This document shows, piece by piece, positions 1 through 4,928 of a stretch of 8,213 nt of DNA. The stretch lies in contig JAUVZE010000043.1 in the NCBI GenBank assembly GCA_030602665.1, positions 1 through 8,213 of the forward strand, read 5' to 3'. A program made the translations under genes and the position numbers. The first letter of the stretch is position 1; each line of letters opens with the position of its first letter. The notes below the pieces were generated by a model that ran no database searches, was not told where the DNA came from, and was given only the letters and a program-made list of their open reading frames with translations. The DNA is from Dehalococcoidia bacterium. Lineage in GTDB: Bacteria > Chloroflexota > Dehalococcoidia > Dehalococcoidales > JAUVZE01.

Positions 1-677
1 AAGTCGGTAAACGAGCCCAAAATGTCATTTATCACCTGAACCTGACCATCGCAGCCTATGCCAGCACCAATGCCAATAGTAGGGATGCTCACTCTTTGAG
101 TAATTAGTGCTGCCAGGGGGGCGGGGACAGTTTCTAGGACAATGGCAAAGGCTCCGGCTTCTTCCAATGCCTGAGCATCATTAAGCAACCTGGCGGCGGC
201 CTCGGGGGTTTTACCCTGCACCTTAAAGCCACCAAACTGGTGAATTGACTGGGGGGTAAGTCCAATATGACCCATAACCGGGATGCCACATTCCACAATT
301 CGCCTTACCTTCTCGGCTACAGTTATGCCACCCTCAAGCTTAACTGCTTGGGCACCGCCTTCTTGGATGAAACGGGCAGCATTCTTGAGAGCATCATCAA
401 CACTGATGTGGTAGGTCATAAACGGCATATCACCAATGACCATTGCCTGTTTGGTGCCCCTGACCACAGCTTTAGTATGGTGCAGCATATCATCCATAGT
501 TACCGGGATGGTTGATTCATAACCCATGACTACCATGCCCAGGCTATCCCCGACTAGAATTAGTGGTATTCCCACTTCATCAACTATCTTGGCCATGGCG
601 TAGTCATAGGCGGTGAGCATGGTGATTTTCTCGCCCTTTTGTTTCATCTCTTTTATCTGGTTTATCGTGGTACGCAT
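1..677 (-). CDS. panB: 3-methyl-2-oxobutanoate hydroxymethyltransferase (PanB), C-terminus cut by window edge
   Basis: PanB transfers a hydroxymethyl group from 5,10-methylenetetrahydrofolate to 2-oxoisovalerate, giving ketopantoate, the first committed step of pantothenate synthesis in the cytoplasm. I translated the minus strand by hand. It begins MRTTINQIKEMKQKG and stays open for 225 residues to the left edge. Family landmarks are all present: GDSLGM at 43-48 (metal-ligand Asp44), IGDMPF at 81-86 (Asp83), VKLEGG at 112-117 (Lys113, Glu115), GHIGLTPQ at 136-143, VLETVP at 180-185 (the family's catalytic Glu is Glu182), and TIGIGAG followed by CDGQ near the end. Full-length PanB is about 260-280 aa, so roughly 40-50 residues are missing. 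The ATG at 677 has a strong AGGAGG (685-690) 7 nt upstream that overlaps the panD stop codon. Last visible gene of the pan operon; panC may lie beyond the edge. Confidence 0.96.
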   Translation of the reverse strand, partial: MRTTINQIKEMKQKGEKITMLTAYDYAMAKIVDEVGIPLILVGDSLGMVVMGYESTIPVTMDDMLHHTKAVVRGTKQAMVIGDMPFMTYHISVDDALKNAARFIQEGGAQAVKLEGGITVAEKVRRIVECGIPVMGHIGLTPQSIHQFGGFKVQGKTPEAAARLLNDAQALEEAGAFAIVLETVPAPLAALITQRVSIPTIGIGAGIGCDGQVQVINDILGSFTD

Positions 678-684
678 TTATTTA

Positions 685-690
685 CCTCCT
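685..690 (-). promoter_or_regulatory. Ribosome binding site of panB overlapping the panD stop codon
   Basis: The minus strand reads AGGAGG here, 7 nt before the panB ATG at 677. The panD TAG stop (691-689) shares two bases with it. This tight junction supports translational coupling of panD and panB and fixes the panB start. Confidence 0.85.
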
Positions 691-1066
691 AGAGTCGTAT
701 AGCCTTGACCAATCGTTTAGTTTCAGTGATAGCATTTTTGGCATCAACATATACCAGTTTAGGTGTGGAATTATGGGCTTCATCATCTTCAACCTGGCAG
801 TAGGACAGGATAATAATAATGTCTCCCTTGGCGACCAGTCTGGCAGCGGCACCATTGATACCGATTTCACCACTTTCCCTCTCTCCCTCAATGGCATAGG
901 TGGTAAAACGGGCACCATTATTAATGTTCAGCACCTGCACCTGCTCGTAGGGGAGGATGTCAGCTTCCTCCATCAGCTTTCTATCAATGGTAATGCTGCC
1001 TTCGTAGTCAATATTAAGCTGAGTAACACGAGCTCGGTGGATTTTGCTTTTAAGCATTACTCTCAC
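689..1066 (-). CDS. panD: Aspartate 1-decarboxylase proenzyme (PanD)
   Basis: PanD decarboxylates L-aspartate to beta-alanine, which PanC joins to pantoate. It is a pyruvoyl enzyme that cleaves itself at a Gly-Ser bond. The 125-aa product has the expected site in YEGSITID, cleaving between Gly23 and Ser24 so that Ser24 becomes the pyruvoyl group. Other active-site positions match the family: Lys8 in KSKIHR, Arg53 and Tyr57 in GARFTTY, and the NGAAAR loop at 71-76. The start is GTG at 1066; a run of purines (GGGGGA) sits about 7 nt upstream. An internal ATG at 1057 lacks such spacing and would shorten the conserved N-terminus by three residues. It overlaps the upstream DUF2520 gene by 17 bp and is followed 11 bp later by panB, so all three are very likely one transcript. 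Length is normal and the reading frame intact. Confidence 0.96.
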   Translation of the reverse strand: MRVMLKSKIHRARVTQLNIDYEGSITIDRKLMEEADILPYEQVQVLNINNGARFTTYAIEGERESGEIGINGAAARLVAKGDIIIILSYCQVEDDEAHNSTPKLVYVDAKNAITETKRLVKAIRL

Positions 1067-1928
1067 TTGACTTCCCCCTTAATATAGCTTGTAGTTCCTG
1101 TGCTTGCTGCTTATTAATTCTCCCCTTGGCCAGAGCAATCGGGATTGTCTGGAGACCAAGCTCTCGGTAGGTGGAGAGCAGGCTAGGAGCTTTTTTCTGT
1201 AGTGCGTCCAAATGCTTCTTGATTGTCCCGGTATCACCGCGGGCAATCGGTCCGGTAAGGCATTGAGGTATGCCAACAGTATCAATATTGTGAATCGTCC
1301 CCCGTATCAGTGGCAGCAGCGCCTGGGTAGCTTGGTGGGGTGGGATGGAGAAGGTTTGCCACAGGTCGGTAGCTAGTTTGACCAGAGTTACCAGATAGTT
1401 ACAGGCAATGACGGCTGCCGCGTGATAGATTACCTTGTCACTTGCCTTTAGCTCTATCCAATGACCACCAAGGGCAGTAGCCATGTCCTTGAGTGTGGCC
1501 AGTAAAGGTGTCTCCGCCTCCACAACGAAGGTTGAGCCGGGTATATTCTCTATAGCCTGTTTGGCATTGGCAAAGCTCTGCAGGGGGTGAAAGGCTCCAA
1601 CATGGACGCCTAATTTTCTGGCTGGCTGCAGTATCTCAGTCGAATCAGCGCCGCTGCAGTGAACCACGCTCTGTCCGGCATGCCACTTCAGTTGGGAGGC
1701 TACTGTGGCAATAGTATCATCTGGGGTAGTAATGAAAACAAGCTCAGCCGTGTCAGTTACATCTTGATTCTTAGCGAAAGCACGGCAACCGCTGATTGTT
1801 TGTGCCAGGTTTTGCGCTGAGGTTTGACTTCGGCTGGATACGGCTACTACCTGGTAGCCTTTGCTGCTCAGCCTTACCGCCAGGGCGGTGCCGACTATTC
1901 CTGCCCCAATAAAACCTAATTTCAACAT
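1050..1928 (-). CDS. Rossmann-fold plus DUF2520 protein, candidate ketopantoate reductase
   Basis: A 292-aa dehydrogenase-like protein. The N-terminal Rossmann domain opens MLKLGFIGAGIVGTAL, with the dinucleotide motif GAGIVG at 8-13; SSRS at 31-34 follows strand beta-2 and suits an NADP phosphate. The DUF2520 half carries that family's signatures: GAFHPLQSF at 111-119, Lys165 followed by YHAAAV at 168-173 and CN at 176-177, and LTGPIARGD at 224-232. The Lys165/Asn177 spacing resembles the Lys/Asn pair of beta-hydroxyacid dehydrogenases. The frame extends upstream to an ATG at 1976, but those 16 codons lie on a hairpin and precede the fold. The ATG at 1928 begins exactly at strand beta-1 and has AGGGA (1933-1937) upstream, though only 4 nt away. 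It is first in an operon with panD and panB, so reduction of ketopantoate to pantoate is the obvious inference. The family is clear; the substrate is not proven. Confidence 0.88.
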   Translation of the reverse strand: MLKLGFIGAGIVGTALAVRLSSKGYQVVAVSSRSQTSAQNLAQTISGCRAFAKNQDVTDTAELVFITTPDDTIATVASQLKWHAGQSVVHCSGADSTEILQPARKLGVHVGAFHPLQSFANAKQAIENIPGSTFVVEAETPLLATLKDMATALGGHWIELKASDKVIYHAAAVIACNYLVTLVKLATDLWQTFSIPPHQATQALLPLIRGTIHNIDTVGIPQCLTGPIARGDTGTIKKHLDALQKKAPSLLSTYRELGLQTIPIALAKGRINKQQAQELQAILRGKSSESNA

Positions 1929-2088
1929 TTTGTCCCTAAACAAAAATGTCCTCTCCGACACAGCCAGAGAGGGCATTTAAACTAACATTCTATTTGCCGT
2001 CTCGGTCGTATCCGATCCAAGCGACTAAAAGTAATAACTAATTTAAAAAGCTCACCGCCAATTTGGTCGATGGCTGTAGCCTACAGTC
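1929..2088 (-). promoter_or_regulatory. Long 5' leader of the pan operon with competing hairpins
   Basis: About 160 nt lie between the predicted transcription start (near 2088) and the first ATG. At the very 5' end CTGTA-GGC-TACAG (2074-2086) can fold into a small hairpin. Its 3' arm overlaps the 5' arm of an alternative, larger hairpin (2050-2080: GCT and GCC pairing with GGC and AGC, one bulge and one mismatch) followed by TTTTT (2045-2049). A third hairpin (1944-1978) lies just before the start codon. Mutually exclusive hairpins with U-tracts suggest transcription attenuation. I recognise no known riboswitch class and saw no convincing leader peptide. This is most of the longest stretch without a gene in the window (1929-2241). 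Confidence 0.45.
1944..1978 (-). terminator. Terminator/attenuator-like hairpin upstream of the DUF2520 start
   Basis: The arms are ATGTCCTCTC (1946-1955) and GAGAGGGCAT (1967-1976), each extended by two A-T pairs, with an 11-nt loop. Read on the plus strand the arms pair fully with one G-U. Read on the minus strand, which is the transcribed direction here, there is one C-A mismatch, and the hairpin is followed by TTTTTG, as in an intrinsic terminator. It ends about 14 nt before the ATG at 1928, so it could reduce read-through into the operon. Confidence 0.5.
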
Positions 2089-2094
2089 AATTTC

Positions 2095-2123
2095 ATTATA
2101 TTAGGCTAAGGTCAGTTTGTCAA
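2095..2123 (-). promoter_or_regulatory. Consensus sigma-70-type promoter of the pan operon
   Basis: On the minus strand TTGACA (2118-2123) and TATAAT (2095-2100) are separated by exactly 17 bp. Both boxes match the consensus at 6 of 6 positions. Transcription should start near 2088 and run left into the leader and the DUF2520-panD-panB operon. Confidence 0.85.
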
Positions 2124-2204
2124 CATCTTGTGCTCGTCTTTGACCATAACTTAGCTCAGCTAGTGAGTAAACAAAGTAGGGTGAAAATAAGTGAAGCTAA
2201 ATTG

Positions 2205-2233
2205 TTGAAGCTAGCTCCATTTTGTGCTAAACT
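2205..2233 (+). promoter_or_regulatory. Putative promoter of the LuxR-type regulator, giving a near-leaderless mRNA
   Basis: TTGAAG (2205-2210) and TAAACT (2228-2233) are 17 bp apart, each matching 4 of 6 consensus positions. The expected start (about 2240-2241) falls within one or two bases of the ATG at 2242, which has no Shine-Dalgarno sequence. The box match alone is modest; the agreement with the missing Shine-Dalgarno supports it. Confidence 0.45.
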
Positions 2234-2241
2234 TAAAATAA

Positions 2242-2919
2242 ATGAATAAGCAGCAAATAAAGGTCTGTACGTTTAGCCAGCAACCTCTGTTTCAGGAAGG
2301 CATATTGCATGCGCTCTCTAGTGCAGATGATGTACAAGTTATAGGTCAGGCTAAAGTCACTGATAAAGCGTTGATTATTGAGGTTATGCCTCCTGATGTG
2401 GTGATTGTAGATATTGATGCCTCGCCTGACAGCAGCCTGAGCCTAGCTCATAGACTAAAACAGTGCTTACCTAGTGTGGGCATAATTATGCTTACCTCGA
2501 GCCCCAGCGATGACCAGCTCTTCCAGGCACTTGAAAACCAGGTTGCCGCTTATCTAAGCAAGGAAATTAGTGGTGACTGTCTGGCTGATATAATAAGGCG
2601 CGTGGCTGGTGGTGAGTACCCTATAAATGAAAGCCTTTCCACTCACCCTGAGGTAGCCGGAAAAATGCTACGCCAGTTTCAAGAACTCTCTGGGAAGACA
2701 GAAGTTGAAACTTTAATATCACCTCTCACCGCCAGAGAGACGGAAATCCTTAATTATGTAGCTCAAGGCTATAGTAATAAGCAGATTGCGGCTGAACTCA
2801 CCATTAGTGAGCAAACCATCAAGAATCATGTCGCCTCAATAATGGTAAAGTTAAATGCCAACGCGCGTACTCAAGCAGTAGTAATAGCTGTACAGAAAGG
2901 CTTAATCTCTATCGACTAA
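2242..2919 (+). CDS. NarL/FixJ-family response regulator with degenerate receiver and LuxR-type HTH
   Basis: A 225-aa two-domain transcription regulator. Residues 6-125 have the receiver layout: the PLFQEGIL helix, the phosphoacceptor position Asp57 in VVIVDID, Thr85 in IIMLTSS, and Lys107 in YLSKE. The N-terminal acidic pair that binds Mg2+, usually in a VDDHPLF context, is replaced by Ser12-Gln13 in FSQQPLF, so normal phosphorylation is doubtful. Residues 160-222 form a classic LuxR/GerE helix-turn-helix (SPLTARETEILNYVAQG, then NKQIAAELTISEQTIKNHV), which binds DNA as a dimer. The start is fixed by an in-frame TAA immediately before the ATG (2239-2241). There is no Shine-Dalgarno. It stands alone, divergent from the pan operon and without a kinase gene beside it, so its partner and targets are unknown. 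It could act on the shared divergent region, but nothing here proves that. Confidence 0.93.
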   Translation: MNKQQIKVCTFSQQPLFQEGILHALSSADDVQVIGQAKVTDKALIIEVMPPDVVIVDIDASPDSSLSLAHRLKQCLPSVGIIMLTSSPSDDQLFQALENQVAAYLSKEISGDCLADIIRRVAGGEYPINESLSTHPEVAGKMLRQFQELSGKTEVETLISPLTARETEILNYVAQGYSNKQIAAELTISEQTIKNHVASIMVKLNANARTQAVVIAVQKGLISID

Positions 2920-2935
2920 AGGCAAGGTTGATTGG

Positions 2936-2950
2936 TGAGGGTGCCCCTCA
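2936..2950 (+). terminator. Weak hairpin after the LuxR-type gene
   Basis: TGAGGG-TGC-CCCTCA forms a perfect 6-bp stem with a 3-nt loop, 17 bp after the stop codon. No T-tract follows, so it is at best a weak or factor-assisted terminator, or a 3'-end stabiliser. The rest of 2920-3038 shows nothing recognisable. Confidence 0.25.
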
Positions 2951-3038
2951 AGCCAAGAGACGCCAGCTCAGACCAACAAGTTTGATACATATAGCCCCTG
3001 TATTTATCTCCCATCGGCCCCGAGTAAAATAACCCCTA

Positions 3039-3067
3039 TTGACTAGATTGGTGGAAACACCCAAAAT
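3039..3067 (+). promoter_or_regulatory. Putative promoter of the prepilin peptidase gene
   Basis: TTGACT (3039-3044; 5 of 6) and CAAAAT (3062-3067; 4 of 6) are 17 bp apart. The predicted start near 3074 lies two or three bases before the ATG at 3077, again implying an almost leaderless transcript. The -35 box sits in CCCCTATTGAC, a string also found at the promoter near 3910. Confidence 0.45.
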
Positions 3068-3076
3068 AGAGATTAG

Positions 3077-3883
3077 ATGGAAGGTGTCGGGATAGTCGTT
3101 TCTGCTTTATTGGGGATAGCTGTGGGTAGCTTCCTCAATGTCTGCATTGACCGTTTGCCCACTGGTGAATCGCTTGTTTTCCCAGCCTCTCATTGTGCTT
3201 CCTGCCATCATCGTCTGGCGATAAAGGACATCATCCCGGTTTTTAGCTACTTATGGCTACGTGGTCGCTGTCGTCATTGCCAAACGCCTATCCCTAGGCG
3301 TCTGCTCTGGGTGGAGATTGGCACTGGAATCCTGTTTGGCTACCTCTTCTGGCATTATGGTTTAAGCGCTGAATTAGCGGTGGCCGCTGTCTACTGCTGC
3401 CTATTCCTCATTCTCATGGTTATTGATTTGGAGCATGGGCTTATCCTTAATAAGGTGGTTTATCCCAGTATGGCAGTGGCCTTGATTATCAGTATCTTTT
3501 TGCCTCCATCTAAGGTGGTCTACCCTGATGGGGCAGTGGCCTTACTCCTGAGTAGCTTACCTGAGCCGGGAATTGCGCAGGCGGCTATCGGTGGTGGCAT
3601 TGGCTTATTTCTTTTTTTGCTAATTGTTATTATTTCCCGGGGGGGTATAGGCTGGGGAGATGTTAAGATGGCTGCCTTGATAGGCATAGTTACTGGCTAT
3701 TTGGTATTTGTTGCCTTATTTCTGGCGGTAATCCTTGGTGGTTTGGTAGCTGTGGTTTTGCTTCTGTTCAAGTTAAGGAAGCGGAAGGAGGGTATTCCCT
3801 TCGCTCCTTACCTTTCTTTAGGCGCTATGATAACCCTGTTGTTTGGGAAGAGCATTCTTAATTGGTACTTGGGACTATTCTAA
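3077..3883 (+). CDS. Prepilin peptidase / N-methyltransferase, A24 family (PilD/GspO/ComC type)
   Basis: An integral-membrane aspartic protease that cleaves leader peptides from type IV pilin-like precursors and usually methylates the new N-terminus. The 268-aa protein starts with the family's GSFLNVCIDRLP (17-28). A cytoplasmic zinc domain follows with Cys40, Cys43, Cys65 and Cys68 (two CxxC pairs), then EIGTGILFG (80-88). The catalytic aspartates are Asp117 in VIDLEHG and Asp195 in GIGWGDVK. About seven hydrophobic membrane segments are visible. The start is fixed by an in-frame TAG directly before the ATG (3074-3076); only a weak GAGA lies upstream. Residues 126-145 and 146-165 are a diverged tandem duplication (KVVYPSMAVALIIS and KVVYPDGAVALLLS), which lengthens the segment after Asp117. 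No pilin or secretion genes are nearby, so this appears to be a stand-alone processing enzyme. Confidence 0.95.
   Translation: MEGVGIVVSALLGIAVGSFLNVCIDRLPTGESLVFPASHCASCHHRLAIKDIIPVFSYLWLRGRCRHCQTPIPRRLLWVEIGTGILFGYLFWHYGLSAELAVAAVYCCLFLILMVIDLEHGLILNKVVYPSMAVALIISIFLPPSKVVYPDGAVALLLSSLPEPGIAQAAIGGGIGLFLFLLIVIISRGGIGWGDVKMAALIGIVTGYLVFVALFLAVILGGLVAVVLLLFKLRKRKEGIPFAPYLSLGAMITLLFGKSILNWYLGLF
3452..3571 (+). repeat. 60-bp in-frame tandem duplication inside the prepilin peptidase gene
   Basis: The 60 bp starting at 3452 and the 60 bp starting at 3512 align without gaps. By eye about 35 of the first 48 positions are identical, including AAGGTGGT at the start and GGCAGTGGCCTT in the middle. Each copy encodes 20 residues beginning KVVYP and containing AVAL. 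The 3' ends have diverged. The phase is preserved, so the reading frame is intact. Confidence 0.8.
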
Positions 3884-3902
3884 TCTTTTTTGGGCCAGCA
3901 TC

Positions 3903-3942
3903 TTGACAGCCCCTATTGACAGTGGTGTTATAATAGTATAAT
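3903..3942 (+). promoter_or_regulatory. Promoter region of the winged-helix gene with duplicated boxes
   Basis: There are two TTGACA boxes (3903-3908 and 3916-3921) and two TATAAT boxes (3929-3934 and 3937-3942), all perfect matches. The best pair by spacing is 3916-3921 with 3937-3942 (15 bp). The first TTGACA with the first TATAAT is 20 bp. Neither is the ideal 17, which could mean regulated use or two overlapping weak promoters. Start sites near 3941 or 3949 give a leader of roughly 25-35 nt with GGGAG before the ATG. Confidence 0.7.
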
Positions 3943-3974
3943 AGTAATAGGCTAAAGGTAATGGGAGCGGTCAG

Positions 3975-4247
3975 ATGTTAAATATAGACCGTCGCCGGTC
4001 CAGTATTGAAGTAATAGCTGATATGTTACGCTTGGGTGAAGCTGGTAAGACGGAAATCATGTACAGCGCCAATATGAGCTATTTCCAGCTACAAAAGTAT
4101 CTCAACTTCCTGCTGCAATTGAGGCTAATAGATAAGGTAACGGTCGGTAATCCGGTGGTGACCTATAGAGTGACCAAGAAAGGGCTCAGGCTGCTAAAAA
4201 GTATAGATGGTATTCTAGAAATACTTGAGTCGAGAGAAGAAGGTTAA
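3975..4247 (+). CDS. Winged helix-turn-helix DNA-binding protein (HTH_45-like)
   Basis: A 90-aa single-domain protein. After RRRSSIEVIADMLRLGEAG (6-24) comes KTEIMYSANMSY (25-36), then the recognition region FQLQKYLNFLLQLRLI (37-52), a beta-wing (DKVTVGNPVVTYRVT, 53-67) and KKGLRLLKSI (68-77). This order and the T-x-IMY-x-A-N-x-S-Y pattern match the small winged-helix family common in archaea (HTH_45 type), also found in some Chloroflexota. It probably acts as a dimeric transcription factor; the target is unknown. The ATG has GGGAG (3963-3967) with 7-nt spacing and a strong promoter upstream. It stands alone between the peptidase and the RHH-like gene. Family assignment comes from pattern recognition only. 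Confidence 0.82.
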   Translation: MLNIDRRRSSIEVIADMLRLGEAGKTEIMYSANMSYFQLQKYLNFLLQLRLIDKVTVGNPVVTYRVTKKGLRLLKSIDGILEILESREEG

Positions 4248-4296
4248 GTTCAGCTTTTAGAAGTTTTGAATAAATGTGGGGAGAGAAAAATTAAGT

Positions 4297-4330
4297 GCGC
4301 TACCGACCTTCATCAACAAGATGGTAGCGC
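4297..4330. repeat. 8-bp inverted repeat between the winged-helix and RHH-like genes
   Basis: GCGCTACC (4297-4304) and GGTAGCGC (4323-4330) are perfect reverse complements around an 18-nt loop. Plus-strand transcripts run into CAAAAAATA, not a T-tract. On the minus strand AATTTTT follows a few bases later. It could be a weak 3'-end hairpin for the winged-helix mRNA, or a widely spaced operator. I see nothing else in 4248-4376. Confidence 0.4.
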
Positions 4331-4390
4331 CAAAAAATATCTGCCTTAAAGACTAATTGCCGAGGGTGCACCAATCAAAGGAGAGAATTC

Positions 4391-4747
4391 ATGGGTGACA
4401 AAAGAATGCTGATAGTGCCGGCAGAACTTGTCCAGAAGATTGACAATAACCGGGGAGATATGAGTCAGGCGGAATTCATTGACTTTCTAATTAATAGTCA
4501 ATTACAAGGGACAAAGGAGAAAGCCAAAGAGCAACAGTATGTCACCAAGGAAGAGATGCGTGTTTTTGAGCAGGATATAAAGAGTCTCCTTAGAAGGTCC
4601 CTTGACTTCTTTATTAGTTATGGTCTGGAGCTAGGTAAGCATTCACCTAAAACTGAATTTGAAGAGCTAACTAGTAGGCTACACGAGCTTGAAAATGACC
4701 TAGCTTCTGAAGGCGAGAAGAGAGAGGCTAAGATTAAATGGAAATAG
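4391..4747 (+). CDS. Small RHH-like protein with C-terminal coiled coil, function unknown
   Basis: A 118-aa, highly charged soluble protein. Residues 5-38 fit a ribbon-helix-helix pattern: a short strand (RMLIVP), helix one (AELVQKIDNNRG) and helix two (SQAEFIDFLINSQL). Residues 41-80 are charged and helical. Residues 88-115 look like a short coiled coil with Leu/Glu/Lys heptads (FEELTSRLHELENDLASEG). By analogy it may bind DNA as a dimer and use the tail to oligomerise or to contact a partner; I do not recognise a named family. The start is well supported by AAAGGAGA (4377-4384), 6 nt upstream. A strong terminator 62 bp after the stop makes this the end of a transcription unit. No toxin gene is adjacent, so an antitoxin role is not supported. 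Confidence 0.75.
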   Translation: MGDKRMLIVPAELVQKIDNNRGDMSQAEFIDFLINSQLQGTKEKAKEQQYVTKEEMRVFEQDIKSLLRRSLDFFISYGLELGKHSPKTEFEELTSRLHELENDLASEGEKREAKIKWK

Positions 4748-4809
4748 TTTGCTAATCAACTTCACTCCGCAACCTTAAAAATTAACTGATTACTCAGAAG
4801 CTGTTTTTC

Positions 4810-4837
4810 CCCTCTCCTTTGAAAGAGAGGGTTTTTT
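4810..4837 (+). terminator. Intrinsic terminator after the RHH-like gene
   Basis: CCCTCTC (4810-4816) pairs with GAGAGGG (4825-4831) around an 8-nt loop, and TTTTTT (4832-4837) follows at once. This is a textbook rho-independent terminator on the plus strand and separates the unit ending at 4747 from the methyltransferase gene. Confidence 0.9.
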
Positions 4838-4854
4838 ATTAGCCACAGGTTCAG

Positions 4855-4875
4855 TAGAACATTATTCTAGAACAT
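4855..4875. repeat. Two direct copies of TAGAACAT upstream of the methyltransferase gene
   Basis: TAGAACAT occurs at 4855-4862 and 4868-4875, a 13-bp period. The palindrome TTCTAGAA (4865-4872) overlaps the second copy, and GTTC-AGTA-GAAC (4849-4860) overlaps the first. They lie where a promoter for the methyltransferase gene would be expected. No convincing -35/-10 pair is visible here; the best, TTCAGT-17-CATAAA (4850-4878), is weak. Confidence 0.35.
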
Positions 4876-4928
4876 AAAACCTTCCCATAGCTAATGCAAT
4901 CTGCAATAGTGGCAATGGGAAGGTTTTT
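4876..4928 (+). promoter_or_regulatory. Perfect 13-bp hairpin that sequesters the ribosome binding site of the methyltransferase gene
   Basis: AAAACCTTCCCAT (4876-4888) and ATGGGAAGGTTTT (4915-4927) are exact reverse complements around a 26-nt loop. The 3' arm contains GGAAGG (4918-4923), the only Shine-Dalgarno candidate for the ATG at 4929, spaced 5 nt from it. The arm ends in TTTTT directly before that ATG. Folding would hide the ribosome binding site, and the hairpin plus U-tract also resembles an intrinsic terminator. It could therefore control the methyltransferase/GH3 unit at either level. Confidence 0.7.

Noticed and set aside
267..515. Open frame on the plus strand (82 codons)
   Set aside because: It is antisense to panB, which has all family motifs in the opposite strand. 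No Shine-Dalgarno and no recognisable protein features.
773..1087. Open frame on the plus strand (104 codons)
   Set aside because: It is antisense to panD, whose active-site residues are complete. The predicted protein resembles nothing and looks like a reverse-frame shadow.
1929..1976. Sixteen-codon upstream extension of the DUF2520 protein from an ATG at 1976
   Set aside because: It lies on a hairpin with a U-tract and precedes the first Rossmann strand. The ATG at 1928 begins exactly at the fold and has a purine-rich site upstream.
2089..2098. Possible leader peptide starting at the ATG within TATAATG of the pan promoter
   Set aside because: The ATG overlaps the -10 box and lies upstream of the expected transcription start, so it would not be in the mRNA.
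2928..4378. The 10-mer TTGATTGGTG on the plus strand at 2928-2937 and on the minus strand at 4369-4378
   Set aside because: Dozens of 10-mer coincidences are expected in 8 kb when both strands are compared, and the flanks do not extend the match.
4391..4747. Antitoxin of a toxin-antitoxin pair
   Set aside because: No adjacent small toxin-like gene exists. A terminator follows, and the preceding gene is a winged-helix protein 143 bp away.
4876..4927. A mobile element defined by 13-bp terminal inverted repeats
   Set aside because: The unit is only 52 bp with a 26-nt interior and no target-site duplication that I can see. The position at a start codon fits an RNA hairpin better.
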